Source: Ctenosaura bakeri
Lineage: Eukaryota > Chordata > Lepidosauria > Squamata > Iguanidae
Assembly: GCA_948474755.1 (NCBI GenBank)
Contig: CAOLHI010001137.1
Span: 372,001-436,000 of the forward strand
Length of the DNA stretch: 64,000 bases
Direction of reading: 5' to 3'
The notes beneath the pieces are model-generated. The model was not told where the DNA came from, did not search any database, and saw only the letters and a list, made by a program, of their open reading frames with translations. Positions within the stretch are counted from its first letter, which is position 1. Every line of letters begins with the position of its first letter. Position numbers and translations under genes: made by a program. Below are positions 50,501 to 53,500 of the stretch, in pieces.

Positions 50501-53500
50501 CTACTATACTTTGGACATATCACTGGATGATTTCACTCATTGGCAAAAACACGATAATGCTTGGCAGAGTGGAAGGTAGTGTAACACCACTATCCTGACA
50601 GACTAATTGGCATATCTATATCTATATCTATATCTATATCTATCTATATTGGCAGATATATTTAATTGGCATAAAATAGAAATCACATACAATGACTGGA
50701 TAAGGCCTTGAGGAAGAGGAATAACTGAAAAACAGGTCAGAGATGATGTCAGAGCATGGCTGAGTTCAACTTAATGGTTTTGCGAGGAGAACAAAAGGCA
50801 TCTCCTGAGAGAAGAGCAAAACCAACTGTGGTTTGTGTATCCTCTGCAAAACCAAGCCATAAAAACTGGCTACCCACTTAATTTGACTCCCAGTTGTTGG
50901 AAACTTCAAAGAAAGAGTTTTTGGTTGAAAACTCTGGTTCAAGAAAACAGGAAGATTCCAAACAAATCCATAATTGTATCATCCTCACACCTATCCTTTT
51001 GCTGATCCGTGATTGCACTGCCATAAAAATCTTTTACCTATCGGCCTGATTCTGCCATTTGTCCTTTCCCAGGAAAAGGGTCTGCCCCCACCAGGCATGC
51101 TTGCAATACATTTCCATTCCCTTTTGGGGGGTTTAGCTAGCTTTTCTCTTCCTCTGACTTTCTCAAGCTTCTCTCTCTTTCTCTTACTTGACTGGCCAGC
51201 TCCCTCCCTCTGTCAGTCTATCTCTGTGTTTTCCCAAAACAGCAGCCTTCCAGATCAGGTGCAGTATATTTGCTTTGTCCCTTTAACTCTTCCCTCTCTT
51301 AAGAGCTTCAACTCAGTAGTCCTTGTGTGAGTGAATGCGTTGTGTGTGTAAGTGTGAATAAACTTTGCCAATTCTATCAAATAAAAGACCATTTAAAAGG
51401 ACAGTTGACTTCTCTCCTTCTCATCCAGTCCAACCCCGTAAACATAGGATAAAAGATCTCACTGCATTGTCCTGCCGTCCGTTTTGCTAAGCAGTGTTCT
51501 GCTAATTTCCCCCAACCTTTGTAAAATTCAGGTCCCCTAGAGACCCCCAGAAGCCAGGGTAACAGTAGTAAGAAAAAAGAAAGACCGCACTCCAGGTGGA
51601 CTGAGTCAAGGAAGCCACAGCTCTGAGGCTGTAAAACCTGAGCAGGGCTATGGATGACTGGGGCTCTTGGTGATCTCTCATTCATAGGATTGTCATGTCA
51701 AAGCTGATTTGGTGACACACAGCAGTAATAACAAGCAACTAAGCAATTCTATACCTACCTGCCTGAGGATAAGTTGCATTCAAGTCCGTGGGACATCTGA
51801 GTAGACACATGCAGGGTTGAATGTAGAAGCAACTATTTAACGTGCTCTTGAGATTGACTTGTTTGCTACTTGAAATGTGAACAGTATTTGCATGTAGCTT
51901 GGTGCTAGAGTACTCTGGCTAAGAATTCTAAATAACGCCTCCCTATATTGCAAATCCCAAGATTCCACAGGATGGAACCATGGCAGTTAAAGTGGAATCA
52001 CAGCGCTATAATTGTGTAATGTGAATGGGTCCCACATGTGGGCCACTTTTCTGGAGAGTGAGTAGTTCAAGAGTAATTTCTGTTGGGAAATATTAAAATT
52101 GAGAGATTGATAGGTCTCCCAACTAGCAGAGCATTTAGTAAGTGCACAAACAGAGGTTGGACAGACTACCAGCCCCACTTCTATCATTCCACCCAAGACA
52201 CACTTAATCTAGCTCAAAATAAAACACAAACAGTTTGGTTAAAAGTATGTAAAAAGGATTTACTCACATAATCTTGTGCATAATTTACACAGGTTCAAAT
52301 TCCTGAAGGAAGGTAAGAAGAAATTAAGCAGTCACATGCTTACAGGAAAGCATGCTTGCTGGAGGATCGTAGAGCACATGCTTTCAAGGAAGCAGAAAAA
52401 CAAAAGGGGGAAGAGGAAGAGAACATGCAAGGGGAAGTGGCTGTTGACCAAACAACAGGAAGTTTATTCTAGGCAGTCCCCTCTATGCCTACAATAAACA
52501 TGCAAACTAACTAGCCAGTTAATTAAGCATTCAAAGGTTGCCACTCACAACAATTTCAAGATGATTCATGGGCTCCCACCTAGATATTGCCTAGCATTTC
52601 TCACTTTTTGTGGGCACATGGAAAGTAGTAAAGTGTCTTATGGGATGTTTGATGTGCTTCTGTTATCTACATCTCTTACAGTCCCATAGCCTTGAGGAGC
52701 ATGAATGACCAGCTGATGCTTCTTGAGAGAGCTTTCATTGATCCTCTTGGTTTACCAGGCAGACTGTTTTACAGGTAAGCCATTGAAATGGAGGGAAGTT
52801 TAATTTCTAAAGCAATCTGTATACATCTGGAGGACACAAGATGAAGGTGATACTAATACCCTTGACAGAAATCTCCCTTGGGAATGCTTATTTTTATCCC
52901 CCTACTCTGTACTTTTGCTGCAAGGAATGCCTCCTCTTTTTATGTTAATCAGGTTGCAATTCATAGAATCATAGTTGGAAGGGACTGTAGATGTCATGTA
53001 GTCCACCTTCCAGACATGCAGGTATACACAGCTAAAGCACTCAAGAGAGATGGCCATCCAAACAAGGAGAGTCTGCCACTCTCTGAGCTGGTCAGTTCTA
53101 CTGTTTTCTGTTTGAATTTATTTGGATTTATTCATTTAATTTATATCCTGCCTTCCTCCTTGTATGAGATCCAAGGCAGCTGCCAGAGATTGAATAAAAC
53201 ATGGTACAGTATACTTAAAAAACAAATACTTAAAAAACAAATGTCAATTTAGTTAAAAAGCACAAGATTAAAACAACATAACATGTTATTAAAACATAGG
53301 GAAAAGAAAGATTTTAAACAGATAAAAACAGGTTTAAAATATCACATTTACAGCTTGAATAGCTTACTGTCAGAAAGTCTTTCTCAATTTATAAATGGAT
53401 CTCTTTTCTTGCCATTTGAATCCATTGGGTCATGATCCACTCTGGAGCAGCAGAAAACAAGCTCATTACATTGTCTACATGACAGCCTTTCAGATAGTTA